From an uncultured Massilia sp. (lineage in GTDB: Bacteria; Pseudomonadota; Gammaproteobacteria; Burkholderiales; Burkholderiaceae_D), in NCBI RefSeq assembly GCF_913773735.1, contig NZ_CAJYEB010000025.1:224894-288893 (forward strand): a stretch of DNA of 64,000 nt, in the 5' to 3' direction. The notes under the pieces are model-generated. The model did no database searches. It worked only from the letters and a program-made list of their open reading frames with translations, and was not told where the DNA came from. A program made the position numbers and the translations under genes. Below, piece by piece: positions 1 through 10,143 of the stretch (the stretch's first letter is position 1; each line of letters starts with the position of its first letter).

Positions 1-124
1 TGCCCATGATGATCTGGACGATGGCCAGCGGCGCGAAGTAGTCGGTCCTGAACAGGCGCCAGACGAGGTAGGGCGCGACGAAGATCAACAGCATTGCCAA
101 CAAGAAAATTTCGGTGGTGCTCAT
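1..124 (-). CDS. Cation/proton antiporter, N-terminal fragment
   Basis: Only the first 41 codons are inside the window; the gene runs off the left edge. The peptide starts MSTTEIFLLAMLLIF and continues with a Trp/Arg pair and a second hydrophobic stretch (FAPLAIVQIIMG). That is how Kef/NhaP-type cation:proton antiporter membrane proteins usually begin, with an N-terminal transmembrane helix and no cleavable signal. A purine-rich AGGAGA lies just upstream of the ATG. The gene is divergent from the TetR regulator at 479. Family assignment rests on a short N-terminus and is tentative. Confidence 0.5.
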   Translation of the reverse strand, partial: MSTTEIFLLAMLLIFVAPYLVWRLFRTDYFAPLAIVQIIMG

Positions 125-478
125 GGGTCTCCTTTTTTATCGTTATGTCTTGCGCGTCATGGATTACGTAATAACGTAATGCGCTTGATCATAACCAATG
201 ATTGCCAAATTCCAAAGAAATTTCATCGTTCCCACGCCGGCTGGCATGCCTTCCGGCCACGGTCCATTGTCGCGCCGACATCGTCAAGCCATTACGCAAC
301 GAATTTAACGTTGCGCATGCGAATCGCATTTGTACAATTGTGCTCTACCCATTACAATTGATTACAATCGTGACAAGGCAGCTTTCCAAATTTGGCAACG
401 CGCACCCAGTCCTCGCATCCGTCCGGCCGCGCGGCTCGGCGGAACGCCCCCAACCACAGCAGGAATTGCAACAACAGA
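125..478. promoter_or_regulatory. Divergent intergenic region with operator-like repeats
   Basis: This 354-bp non-coding stretch separates the antiporter and tetR genes and is clearly richer in A+T than its surroundings. It holds an inverted repeat at 163-180 (7-bp arms ATTACGT/ACGTAAT around a 4-bp spacer). It also holds a tandem near-repeat ATTACAATTG/ATTACAATCG at 351-370 and a further CAATTG at 335-340. The dyad sits about 40 bp before the antiporter start, a plausible TetR operator. No small gene was found in it. Confidence 0.5.
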
Positions 479-1039
479 ATGCGTTACTCCAGTAACCATA
501 AGGCCGAAACGCGCAAGCGCATCATCGGCGAAGCGTCGCGCCGGTTCCGCAAGAACGGTATCGAAGGCACGGGCCTGGTGCCCCTGATGAAGGCGCTGGG
601 CCTGACCCATGGCGGCTTCTACGCCCATTTCACCTCCAAGGACGCGCTGGTCCAGGCGTCGCTCGAAGCGGCCGTCGGCGACATGCTCGCGCGCTGGCCC
701 GATCCCCGCAACGGCGAGGAATTGCGCGCCTTCGTGGACGACTACCTGTCGGCGCAGCATCGCGACAATCCCGGCGAAGGCTGTCCGCTGACGAGCCTGG
801 GCGTGGAGCTGGGCCTGCGCGGCACGCCCAGCTCCACCAGCGATGCGATGGTCGCGCGCATGGCCGAGCGCCTGGCAGGCAGCGAGGTGCGCGCCGCCGC
901 CCCGCAACAGGGCATGGTGGCGCTGGCCGCCATGGTCGGCGCGATCGCGCTGGCGCGCGCGGTGTCCGACCCCGCCACGTCGGACGGCATCCTCGACGCC
1001 GTGCGCGCGGCCATCCAGCCGCCGGCCGACGAAGGCTGA
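479..1039 (+). CDS. TetR/AcrR family transcriptional regulator
   Basis: 186 residues. The N-terminal helix-turn-helix is typical of TetR: ETRKRIIGEASRRF, then GLTHGGFYAHFTSKDAL at about residues 41-57. The rest is an all-helical ligand-binding domain with the CPLTSLGVEL segment common in the YcdC/AcrR-like branch. The ATG at 479 was chosen because the domain begins immediately after it; upstream in-frame residues are low-complexity. An AGGA lies 14 nt upstream, so the ribosome site is weak. It is divergent from the antiporter and could repress it. The ligand is unknown. Confidence 0.85.
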   Translation: MRYSSNHKAETRKRIIGEASRRFRKNGIEGTGLVPLMKALGLTHGGFYAHFTSKDALVQASLEAAVGDMLARWPDPRNGEELRAFVDDYLSAQHRDNPGEGCPLTSLGVELGLRGTPSSTSDAMVARMAERLAGSEVRAAAPQQGMVALAAMVGAIALARAVSDPATSDGILDAVRAAIQPPADEG

Positions 1040-1129
1040 CGCCGGCCCGCGCCGCGCGCGCCGGGCCCGTTCCCGCCCGGGCGCAGGCTCCTGGGCTAGC
1101 TGGCTGAACCGCCCGTCGCGCGCGCGCTT

Positions 1130-2206
1130 TCAGCCAGGCAGGCTGCCGGCGCCCGCTTCCCGCCCCAGCACCCGCACCAGCTCCGCCGCCGGCAAGGCCC
1201 GCGCCAGCGGCGCGCCCTGCCCTGCCCAGTAGGCCCCGAACTCGTGGATGCCGGCCTTCGTCGCGGCCGCGTGCAGCTGCTTGGCGGCGTCGTAGGCGAC
1301 CGGATAGTCGGCCGGCGCCGGGCTGCCGGGCGCGTCGCCATGCGCCATCAGGCGCGTGGCGATGCCGCGTGCCGGACGGCCCGAGATCGCGGCGCTCAGG
1401 CGCGTCGTGGCGGCGCGCTCGCCGCCCAGCAGCGCGCGATGGGCGGCGCTCGCCGCCGATTCCGGGCACGCCACGAAGGCCGTCCCCAGTTGCGCCGCCG
1501 CCGCGCCCAGGTCCAGCGCCGCGCGGATGCCCTGCCCGTCCATGATGCCGCCGGCCATGACCACCGGGATGCCCGTCCGCTTCACCAGCAGGCGCGTCAA
1601 GACCGCCGCGCTCAGGCGCTCGTCCGGCGCCGCCGGGTCGAACATGCCGCGGTGGCCGCCGGCCTCGATGCCCTGGGCCACGATGGCGTCGATGCCGGCC
1701 CGCTCGATGCGGCGCGCCTCGTCCAGGTTGGTGGCCGTCGCCATCAGGTAGATGCCGGCCGCGCGCAGCGCCGCGATGCGCGCGGCGTCCGGCAGCCCGA
1801 AGTGGAAGCTGACCACGGCCGGACGCGTCTCCAGCAGCACCTTGAGACTGTCCTCGTCGTCGAGGAAGCTCGTGTAGATCTCGTCCAGCGCCGACGGCGG
1901 CTGCGCGCCGGCCTCGGCGAACAGCGGCGCCAGGTGCGCGATCCAGGCCGCCTCGCGGGCGACGTTGCGGCGCGCGCGCGCGTGGCAGAACACGTTCACG
2001 TTGAACGGCCGCGCCGTCAGCCCGCGCGTGTCGCCGATCATGCGGCGGGCCTGGTCGGCGCTGGCCGCGCCGATCGCGATCGATCCCAGCGCGCCGGCCT
2101 CGGCGACGGCCGCGGCCAGCTGCGGCGTCGAGGTGCCGGCCATCGGCGCCTGGATGAGGGGCAGCCCGATGCCGAGCCGGGCCAGGAACTGCGCGGATGC
2201 CGTCAT
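1130..2206 (-). CDS. Nitronate monooxygenase (2-nitropropane dioxygenase family)
   Basis: 358 residues with the FMN-dependent TIM-barrel fold of class I nitronate monooxygenases, which oxidise alkyl nitronates to carbonyl compounds and nitrite. Visible signatures are LIQAPMAG near residues 18-24, the AGGHRG loop with the likely catalytic His185, and PVVMAGGI followed by the GAAAAQLGTAF phosphate-binding segment. Length is normal for the family. It is transcribed away from the LysR gene at 2290, with an 83-bp shared promoter region, so that regulator probably controls it. The physiological substrate cannot be read from sequence. Confidence 0.9.
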   Translation of the reverse strand: MTASAQFLARLGIGLPLIQAPMAGTSTPQLAAAVAEAGALGSIAIGAASADQARRMIGDTRGLTARPFNVNVFCHARARRNVAREAAWIAHLAPLFAEAGAQPPSALDEIYTSFLDDEDSLKVLLETRPAVVSFHFGLPDAARIAALRAAGIYLMATATNLDEARRIERAGIDAIVAQGIEAGGHRGMFDPAAPDERLSAAVLTRLLVKRTGIPVVMAGGIMDGQGIRAALDLGAAAAQLGTAFVACPESAASAAHRALLGGERAATTRLSAAISGRPARGIATRLMAHGDAPGSPAPADYPVAYDAAKQLHAAATKAGIHEFGAYWAGQGAPLARALPAAELVRVLGREAGAGSLPG

Positions 2207-2289
2207 GATTCTTCTCCCGATAATGAATTGCCGATTACATTCTTGAAATCAGAATGATAAGATCATAGCATTCCAATCCGGGAAACGTC
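2207..2289. promoter_or_regulatory. LysR-type operator between nitronate monooxygenase and lysR
   Basis: The AT-rich 83-bp divergent region contains an inverted repeat at 2238-2256, arms CATTCT/AGAATG with a 7-bp spacer. It fits the ATTC-N9-GAAT arrangement expected for a LysR T-N11-A box. It is the only obvious dyad between the two starts, so it is the best operator candidate for the divergent pair. Confidence 0.55.
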
Positions 2290-3162
2290 ATGGATTTCGA
2301 CTCCCTCAAGATCTTCCGCACCGTCGCCGCCGAGCTGAGCATCACCCAGGCCGCCGTCCGCCTGGGGCGCGCGCCGTCCAACGTCACCACGCGCATCCAG
2401 CAGCTGGAGGCGGAGTTCGGCGAGGCGCTGTTCGTGCGCACCGGCAAGCGCATGACGCTGTCCGGCGCCGGCACGCGCCTGCTCGACTATGCGGGCCGGC
2501 TGCTGGCGCTCGAAGAAGAGGCGCGCCACGTCGTCAGCGGCGGGCGCGACGGCGGCGCGCTGCGCATCGGCAGCATGGAAAGCACGGCGGCCAGCCGCCT
2601 GCCGGCGCTGCTGGCCGGCTACCACCTGCGCCATCCGGGCACGCGCCTGGAACTCGGCACCGGGCCGAGCCGCCAGCTCGTCGAGCGCCTGCTCGCCGGC
2701 CAGATCGACTGCGCCTTCGCCGCCCTGCCGCCGGCGCTGGGCGGCGCGTCCGGCCTGGCCGAACTGGGCCTGCGCATGCGTCCGGTGTGGACCGAGGCCC
2801 TGCTGCTGCTGCTGCCCGCGAGCGAGGCGCACGCGCGCGACCCGCGCGCGCTGCGCGTGCGCTCGCTGGCCGCCTTCCCGGCCGGCTGCACCTACCGCCA
2901 GCGGGCCGAAGAGCTGCTGGGCATCGCCGCCACGCCCGGCTGGACGATCCAGGAGATGGCGTCCTACCACGCCATGGTCGCCTGCGTGGCGGCCGGCGCC
3001 TGCGTCACCGTGCTGCCCGCGAGCGTGCTGGCGCTGGCCAACGCGCCGGCCGGCCTGGCCACGCTGGACGCGGGGCGCATCGACACCTGCCTGCTGTGGC
3101 GCGACGGCTACGACGTGCCGGCGTTTCGCGCCCTGGTCGAGCTGGTCGACCCGGTGACCTGA
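2290..3162 (+). CDS. LysR family transcriptional regulator
   Basis: 290 residues. The winged helix-turn-helix occupies roughly residues 1-60 (DFDSLKIFRTVAAELSITQAA, then RAPSNVTTRIQQLE and GEALFVRTGKRMTLSGAG). A periplasmic-binding-protein-like effector domain follows from about residue 90 (LRIGSMESTAASRLPALL). The sequence resembles the CysB/YofA-like group acting on adjacent divergent genes. The neighbour is the nitronate monooxygenase gene, and a dyad lies between them. The inducer is not predictable. Confidence 0.92.
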   Translation: MDFDSLKIFRTVAAELSITQAAVRLGRAPSNVTTRIQQLEAEFGEALFVRTGKRMTLSGAGTRLLDYAGRLLALEEEARHVVSGGRDGGALRIGSMESTAASRLPALLAGYHLRHPGTRLELGTGPSRQLVERLLAGQIDCAFAALPPALGGASGLAELGLRMRPVWTEALLLLLPASEAHARDPRALRVRSLAAFPAGCTYRQRAEELLGIAATPGWTIQEMASYHAMVACVAAGACVTVLPASVLALANAPAGLATLDAGRIDTCLLWRDGYDVPAFRALVELVDPVT

Positions 3163-3192
3163 GCGACGGTGGCGCCGCCGGCGCCCTGTCCT

Positions 3193-4275
3193 TCAGAGCG
3201 TCGCCGGTGCGCGCCGCGCCACTTCGGCGCCGCCGAAGATCAGCTGCTGCACCATCGGCTGGCCGACGAAGCGCTGCGGGAAGATCGGCGCCGGCCGGCT
3301 GGCCGCGTCCAGGCGCGCCACGTGGTCGTCGCCCAGCACCACGTCCAGCGCGCCCAGGTTGTCGAGCGCCTGCGCCAGCGTGCGCGCGCCGATCACCGGC
3401 GCCGTCACGGCGGGGTTCAGCAGCGTCCAGGCGAGCGCCACCTGCGCCGCCGTCGCCCCGGTCTCGCCGGCCACCGCCGACGCTTCGCGCGCGATGGCCA
3501 GCGAGGTGTCGTTCAGCAGCCCGGACGAGGCGATCACGCCCTTGCGGGTGGCCGAAACGCCCCGTTCTCCCTGCGTGTCGAGGTCGGCGCTGCCGTACTT
3601 GCCGCTCAGGATGCCGCCGCCCAGCGGCGACCACGGCATCACGCCCAGGCCCAGCGCGCGCGCCATCGGCAGCAGCTCGTGCTCGACGCTGCGCTCGACC
3701 AGGCTGTACTCGATCTGCAGCGCCACCAGGCGCGACCAGCCGCGCAGCTCGGCGATCGTCTGCAGCTGCGCCACGCGCCAGGCCGGCGTATTGCAGATGC
3801 CGAGGTACAGGACCTTGCCGGCGCGGACCAGGTCGTCCAGCGCGCGCAGCACCTCGTCCGGCGGCGTGGTCTCGTCCCAGGCGTGCAGGTGCAGGAGTTC
3901 GATGCGGTCGGTGCCCAGCTGGCGCAGGCTCTGCTCGACCGAGCGCACCAGGTTCATGCGGTGGTTGCCGCCCGCGTTCGGATCGCCGGGCTGGCGCGCC
4001 ATCGTGAACTTGGTCGACAGGACGATGCGCTCGCGCCGTCCCTGCATCAGCTTGCCGACGATGCGCTCGGCGCTGCCGTTGGTGTAGTTGACGGCCGTGT
4101 CGACGAAGTTGCCGCCGCGCTCCACGTAGGCGTCGAAGATGCGGCGCGCCTCGGCCTCGTCGGCGCCCCAGCCCCAGTCCTGGCCGAAGGTCATCGTGCC
4201 CAGCGCCAGCGGCGAGACGCGCAGGCCGGAACGGCCCAGCAGGCGGTAGTGGTCCAGTGCGATGGTGGTGCTCAT
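3193..4275 (-). CDS. Aldo/keto reductase
   Basis: 360 residues, NADPH-dependent TIM-barrel reductase acting on aldehydes or ketones in the cytoplasm. The catalytic tetrad is readable as Asp59, Tyr64, Lys89 and His131 (VDTAVNY, LSTKF, LLHLHAWD). The C-terminal SPLGGGILSGKYG and IGARTLAQALDNL cofactor loops are present. The start at 4275 follows AGGAGCACGAC; the open frame continues much further upstream but without homologous sequence. It is divergent from the AraC regulator at 4417, which is its likely controller. Confidence 0.92.
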   Translation of the reverse strand: MSTTIALDHYRLLGRSGLRVSPLALGTMTFGQDWGWGADEAEARRIFDAYVERGGNFVDTAVNYTNGSAERIVGKLMQGRRERIVLSTKFTMARQPGDPNAGGNHRMNLVRSVEQSLRQLGTDRIELLHLHAWDETTPPDEVLRALDDLVRAGKVLYLGICNTPAWRVAQLQTIAELRGWSRLVALQIEYSLVERSVEHELLPMARALGLGVMPWSPLGGGILSGKYGSADLDTQGERGVSATRKGVIASSGLLNDTSLAIAREASAVAGETGATAAQVALAWTLLNPAVTAPVIGARTLAQALDNLGALDVVLGDDHVARLDAASRPAPIFPQRFVGQPMVQQLIFGGAEVARRAPATL

Positions 4276-4416
4276 GTCGTGCTCCTCGTGTGGTGTGGAT
4301 GATGGGGCACAGTGTGCGGCCGCCGGCCGGGTGCGCGGTAGCGCGAATGTCCCGCATGATTGCACGATCGTCCGGGCGCCCGCACGGCGGCGCGCGGTCC
4401 TGCTATCCTTGCGCTC

Positions 4417-5319
4417 ATGGAACCGCTTGCACGACTCGCCGACATCATCGCGCGCCACGCCCCCGGCGACGGCGCCCACGATACCATCCTGCCGGGCGTG
4501 AGCCTGCTGCGCGCATCGGCGCCGACGATGCCGATGCCGGTGGTGTACGAACCCACGCTGTGCCTGGTCGCCCAGGGCCGCAAGCAGGCCGTCCTCGGCA
4601 CCACGGCCTATGTCTACGATGCGGCCAACTACCTGGTCGCCTCGGTCGACCTGCCGGTGATGGGATCGGTGGTGCAGGCCAGCGCCGAGGCGCCCTACCT
4701 GTGCCTGCGCCTGAACCTCGACATGGCCGCGCTGGGCGACCTGGCGCTGCGCCATCCGGCCGCCGGCCCCGAGCCGGCCGCCGACGGTCCCGGCCTGGCG
4801 CTGAACCGCACCACGCCCGAGCTGCTCGACGCCGCCGTGCGCCTGGCCGCGCTGCTGGATGCGCCGGCCGACGCCGGGGCGCTGGCGCCGCTGGTGGTGC
4901 GCGAGATCCTGTACCGCCTGCTCACCGGTCCGGGCAACCACGTGGTGCGCCAGATGGCGCAGGCCAACAGCCGCCTGAACGCGATCGCCCGCGCCATCGT
5001 CTGGCTGCGCGCCCACTACGCCGACGCCTGCCGCATCGACGACATGGCCGACGTCGCGGGCATGAGCCGCTCGACCTTCCACGCCCATTTCAAGGCGGTG
5101 ACGTCGATGAGTCCGCTGGAATTCCGCACGCAGCTGCGCATGCAGGAAGCGCGCCGGCTGATGGTGGCGGCGGGGATGGATGCGGCCAGCGCGGGCTACC
5201 GCGTCGGCTACGAGAGTCCGTCGCAGTTCAGCCGCGACTATGCCCGGCTGTTCGGGGCGCCGCCGGCGAAGGATGCGAGCCGGTTGCGGGCGGGGGGGAT
5301 GGCGCTGGCGGCGCATTAG
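4417..5319 (+). CDS. AraC family transcriptional regulator with AraC_N cupin domain
   Basis: 300 residues. The N-terminal AraC_N sensor domain spans about residues 10-165 (PMPVVYEPTLCLVAQGRKQAV is the hallmark segment). The C-terminal double helix-turn-helix runs from about residue 195 (ARAIVWLRAHYADACRIDDMAD, ending GYESPSQFSRDYARLFG). Members of this group typically activate a neighbouring oxidoreductase, here the divergent aldo/keto reductase at 3193-4275. The ATG at 4417 was preferred over one 57 bp upstream because the conserved sequence begins here. It is a paralogue of the regulator at 42391. Confidence 0.9.
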   Translation: MEPLARLADIIARHAPGDGAHDTILPGVSLLRASAPTMPMPVVYEPTLCLVAQGRKQAVLGTTAYVYDAANYLVASVDLPVMGSVVQASAEAPYLCLRLNLDMAALGDLALRHPAAGPEPAADGPGLALNRTTPELLDAAVRLAALLDAPADAGALAPLVVREILYRLLTGPGNHVVRQMAQANSRLNAIARAIVWLRAHYADACRIDDMADVAGMSRSTFHAHFKAVTSMSPLEFRTQLRMQEARRLMVAAGMDAASAGYRVGYESPSQFSRDYARLFGAPPAKDASRLRAGGMALAAH

Positions 5320-5494
5320 GCGCCACCGCCGCGAGACCGTCGTCCCGGCGCGGGAAGCGGTCGCCCAAGCCGCATGGCGGCGTTGCGGCGTTGCGGCGTT
5401 GCGCACCGCTCGCGGCAGGCGCGCCGGCCGGGACGCGGTCCGCACGGGTCCCGGCGGCCCGGCCGGCGCCGCGGCCACGCGCCGGGCGGGCCGC

Positions 5495-7497
<2,003 letters not shown>

Positions 7498-7572
7498 CGC
7501 CCGTCGACGGCGCCGGCGCCCGCTCGCCGGCCGCGGCCCGCTGCGCAGGCCTGCCGCGAACCCGGCCCCGCG

Positions 7573-7815
7573 TCACGCCTGCGATGCCAGCAGCGCCAGC
7601 GCGCGGCGGTCGTCTGCGCGGATCGATTCGCCGGTCATCACGCGGCGGATCACGCTGCCGGCCACGCGCTGCCCCTTCAGGTACTCGATGGCGCAGGTGC
7701 TGCCGGAGCGCGCCCGGATCAGGATGGCGCGGTGGACGATGCCGGCCGTGTCCGTGCCGGGCGGCATGGCGCCGGCGGCGAGGCCGGCACGGCGATCCAT
7801 TTCCATGATTCCCAT
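7573..7815 (-). CDS. Small conserved-looking hypothetical protein
   Basis: 80 residues, no recognised domain. A strong ribosome site (GGAAAGGAG, 6 nt before the ATG) and normal codon usage support it as a real gene. The middle is rich in Ile, Arg and Val (IVHRAILIRARSGSTCAIEYL) and the C-terminus reads MTGESIRADDRRALALLASQA. It has one cysteine and no signal or membrane segment. It sits alone between a LysR gene and the NimT-like transporter. Function unknown. Confidence 0.65.
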   Translation of the reverse strand: MGIMEMDRRAGLAAGAMPPGTDTAGIVHRAILIRARSGSTCAIEYLKGQRVAGSVIRRVMTGESIRADDRRALALLASQA

Positions 7816-7919
7816 GGCAAACTCCTTTCCAGATCCAGCGATGTGTACGGGCGGCTGCGCCGGCCAATATACGCGCGGCGGACCGAAAAGTGAAACGGCA
7901 CGCATCGCGTGCGCCGCCT

Positions 7920-9131
7920 TCACGCGGGGATGCGGACGTTGCGCCCGGCCAGCACGCCGGCGCCGGCCATCGCCAGCGCCAGCGCGACGCAGGCGCCCAG
8001 CGGCGCGTCCCAGCCGCCCAGCGCATCGTGCAACGCGCCGATCGCCATCGGCCCCGCCGCCGCCAGCAGGTAGCCGGCGCACTGGGCCATGCCGGACAAC
8101 GCGGCCGCCTGCTGCGCATTGCCGGTACGCAAGCCGACGAAGGCCAGGCCCAGGATGAAGCTGGCGCCACTGCCGAGGCCGAACATGGCGACCCACGCGC
8201 CGGCCCACTGCGGCGCCAGTTGCAGGCCGGCCAGCGCCACGGCGGCCAGCAGCGCCGCGCCGGCGGCCGGCAGGCGCTGGTCGCGCAGGCGCCGCAGCAG
8301 CGGGCCGAGCAGCAGGCCCGGCACGGCGCTGGCCAGTTGCAGGATGCCGTGCAGCGAACCGGCCCGGGTGGCGGCCACGCCGGCGTCGGCCAGGATGGTC
8401 GGCAGCCAGCCGATGGCGATGTAGTAGACGGTCGAATTCAGGCCGAGGAACAGCGTGACCTGCCAGGCCAGCGCCGAGCGCCACACCGCAGGGCCCTGCC
8501 GCCGCGCCGGCGCGCCCGCCGCCATGCCCGCCTGCGCGCGGGGCAGCGCCAGCCAGGCCAGCAGCGCCACGGCCGGCAGGACCGCGAACGCGGCCAGCGC
8601 CGCCCGCCAGCCCCAGGCCTGCGCCAGCGGCGCAACCGCGGCCGAGCCCAGCGCCGCGACGAGGCCGGCCGCCAGCGCATAGGCGCCGGTGAGCGCCGCG
8701 ACGTCGTCGGGGAAGTCGCGCTTGACCAGGCTGGGCAGCAGCACGTTGCCCACCGCGATGCCGGCGCCGGCCAGGCCGGTGCCGAGGTACAGCCAGCCGG
8801 CGGGGCCGGCCGAGCGCAGCAGCACGCCGGCCGCGATGGCGGCGAGCGCGCCCGCCAGGGCCCGCTCCAGGCCGAACGCGCGCACCAGGCGCGCGCCGAA
8901 CGGCGACACGATGGCGAACACCAGCAGCGGCAGCGTCGTCAGCGCGCCGGCCCCGACGGTGCCCAGGCCGAGGTCGGCGCGCACCGTCGCCAGCAGCGGC
9001 GGCAGCGCGGTGAACGGCGCGCGCAGGTTGGCGGCGATCAGGAGGATGCCGGCCAGCAGGCAGGCGTGGCGGGCGGAACGTGACTGGATCAGGGTGCGCA
9101 TCGGACGGGTGGGCAGCGGCAACCCGGTCAT
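7920..9131 (-). CDS. nimT: CynX/NimT family MFS transporter
   Basis: 403 residues with about twelve transmembrane helices. The first helix ends LLIAANLRAPFTALPPLL, the family signature of CynX/NimT carriers (cyanate or 2-nitroimidazole transport). It is inner-membrane and proton-coupled by family. The start could be 9131 or 9101; neither has a good ribosome site. The divergent neighbour is an AraC regulator of the NimR type. The same divergent pairing exists in Escherichia coli as nimR-nimT, so export of nitroimidazole-like compounds is the best guess. The symbol rests on family plus context, not substrate evidence. Confidence 0.8.
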   Translation of the reverse strand: MTGLPLPTRPMRTLIQSRSARHACLLAGILLIAANLRAPFTALPPLLATVRADLGLGTVGAGALTTLPLLVFAIVSPFGARLVRAFGLERALAGALAAIAAGVLLRSAGPAGWLYLGTGLAGAGIAVGNVLLPSLVKRDFPDDVAALTGAYALAAGLVAALGSAAVAPLAQAWGWRAALAAFAVLPAVALLAWLALPRAQAGMAAGAPARRQGPAVWRSALAWQVTLFLGLNSTVYYIAIGWLPTILADAGVAATRAGSLHGILQLASAVPGLLLGPLLRRLRDQRLPAAGAALLAAVALAGLQLAPQWAGAWVAMFGLGSGASFILGLAFVGLRTGNAQQAAALSGMAQCAGYLLAAAGPMAIGALHDALGGWDAPLGACVALALAMAGAGVLAGRNVRIPA

Positions 9132-9188
9132 TCTACGCAGCACCATTCATGGTCTAATAGAGCAGGAAAGACAATCGATCGCTCAAAC

Positions 9189-9983
9189 ATGACAAGCCCT
9201 GCCCCCGCCTGGCGCGCGCCCGGCGAATTCGATCCGGACGACGACGACCTGCCGGCCACCGCCCTGGCGCTGGCATACGGCCAGGCCGATCCGGAGCGCC
9301 CGGTGCATCGCCACCGCAAGGGCCAGCTGGTGCTGGCGGTGCATGGGGCCATGACCTGCGAGGTGCCGGCCGCGACGTGGATGGCGCCGCCGCAGCACGC
9401 GGTCTGGATCCCGGGCGGCATGGCACACAGCAACCGCGCCACCGCCAATGCCCGCGTGGTGTTCCTGTTCATCGAACCGGGGGCCGCCCCGATGCCGGCG
9501 GACTGCTGCACGCTGGCGCTCAGTCCGCTGGTGCGCGAGCTGATCCAGCACCTGGCGCGCCAGGACCAGGCGTATCCGCGCACGGGACCGACGGCGCGGC
9601 TGGTGGCGGTGCTGCTGGAACAGCTGGCGGCGGCGCCGGTCGCGCAACTGTCGCTGCCGGTGTCGGCGCACCCGAAGCTGCGCCGGATCGCGCTGGCCCT
9701 CGAAGCGGACCCGGCCAACCGCGCCACCCTGGCCGCCTGGGCCGCCGAGCTGGCGCTGGGCGAACGCACGCTGGCGCGCCTGGTGCGGCGCGAGACGGGA
9801 CTGACGTTCGGCCGCTGGCGCCAGCAGTGGCACCTGATCGTGGCGCTGCGCGAACTGGCCGGCGGCGCCACGGTGCAGCAGGTCGCCGGCATCCTGGGCT
9901 ACGACTCGGTGACGGCCTTCATCACCATGTTCAGGAAGGCGCTGGGCAAGCCGCCGGCGGCGTATTTCGCGGGGTTGCGCTAG
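9189..9983 (+). CDS. nimR: AraC family regulator, NimR-like
   Basis: 264 residues. An N-terminal cupin of about 100 residues (HRHRKGQLVLAVHGAMTCEVP, WMAPPQHAVWIPGGMAH) is followed by a C-terminal AraC helix-turn-helix ending ILGYDSVTAFITMFRKALGKPPAAYF. This architecture and length match NimR/YeaM, the regulator of a divergent NimT exporter in E. coli. The transporter gene lies 57 bp away on the opposite strand. Role by analogy: controls that transporter and possibly itself. Confidence 0.82.
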   Translation: MTSPAPAWRAPGEFDPDDDDLPATALALAYGQADPERPVHRHRKGQLVLAVHGAMTCEVPAATWMAPPQHAVWIPGGMAHSNRATANARVVFLFIEPGAAPMPADCCTLALSPLVRELIQHLARQDQAYPRTGPTARLVAVLLEQLAAAPVAQLSLPVSAHPKLRRIALALEADPANRATLAAWAAELALGERTLARLVRRETGLTFGRWRQQWHLIVALRELAGGATVQQVAGILGYDSVTAFITMFRKALGKPPAAYFAGLR

Positions 9984-10024
9984 CGCCGCAACGGCGTTCG
10001 CGCACGTGCCCCGCTGCGCCGGCA

Positions 10025-10112
10025 CGTCGCCCCGGCGCAAGGCCGGGGCGTGATTCCTGCATTCACTGCGGCTAGGCATGCAAATCGGACCCCCGCCTGC
10101 GCCCGGGCGACG
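10025..10112. repeat. REP-like palindromic element, copy A
   Basis: 88 bp in the gap between nimR-like and amidohydrolase genes. The left end CGTCGCCCCGGCGC is followed by a 9-bp hairpin at 10028-10050 (CGCCCCGGC/GCCGGGGCG). The right end is an imperfect reverse complement of the left. The same ends flank a similar-sized element at 34277-34362, so this is one dispersed intergenic family. It may also terminate transcription between the convergent genes. Confidence 0.65.
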
Positions 10113-10143
10113 GTCTTGCCGCCAGCGGCCGCGAGCGTCCTGC

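Noticed and set aside
4276..5478. N-terminal extension of the aldo/keto reductase frame
   Set aside because: Antisense to the AraC gene and not similar to reductases; the ATG at 4275 has its own ribosome site.
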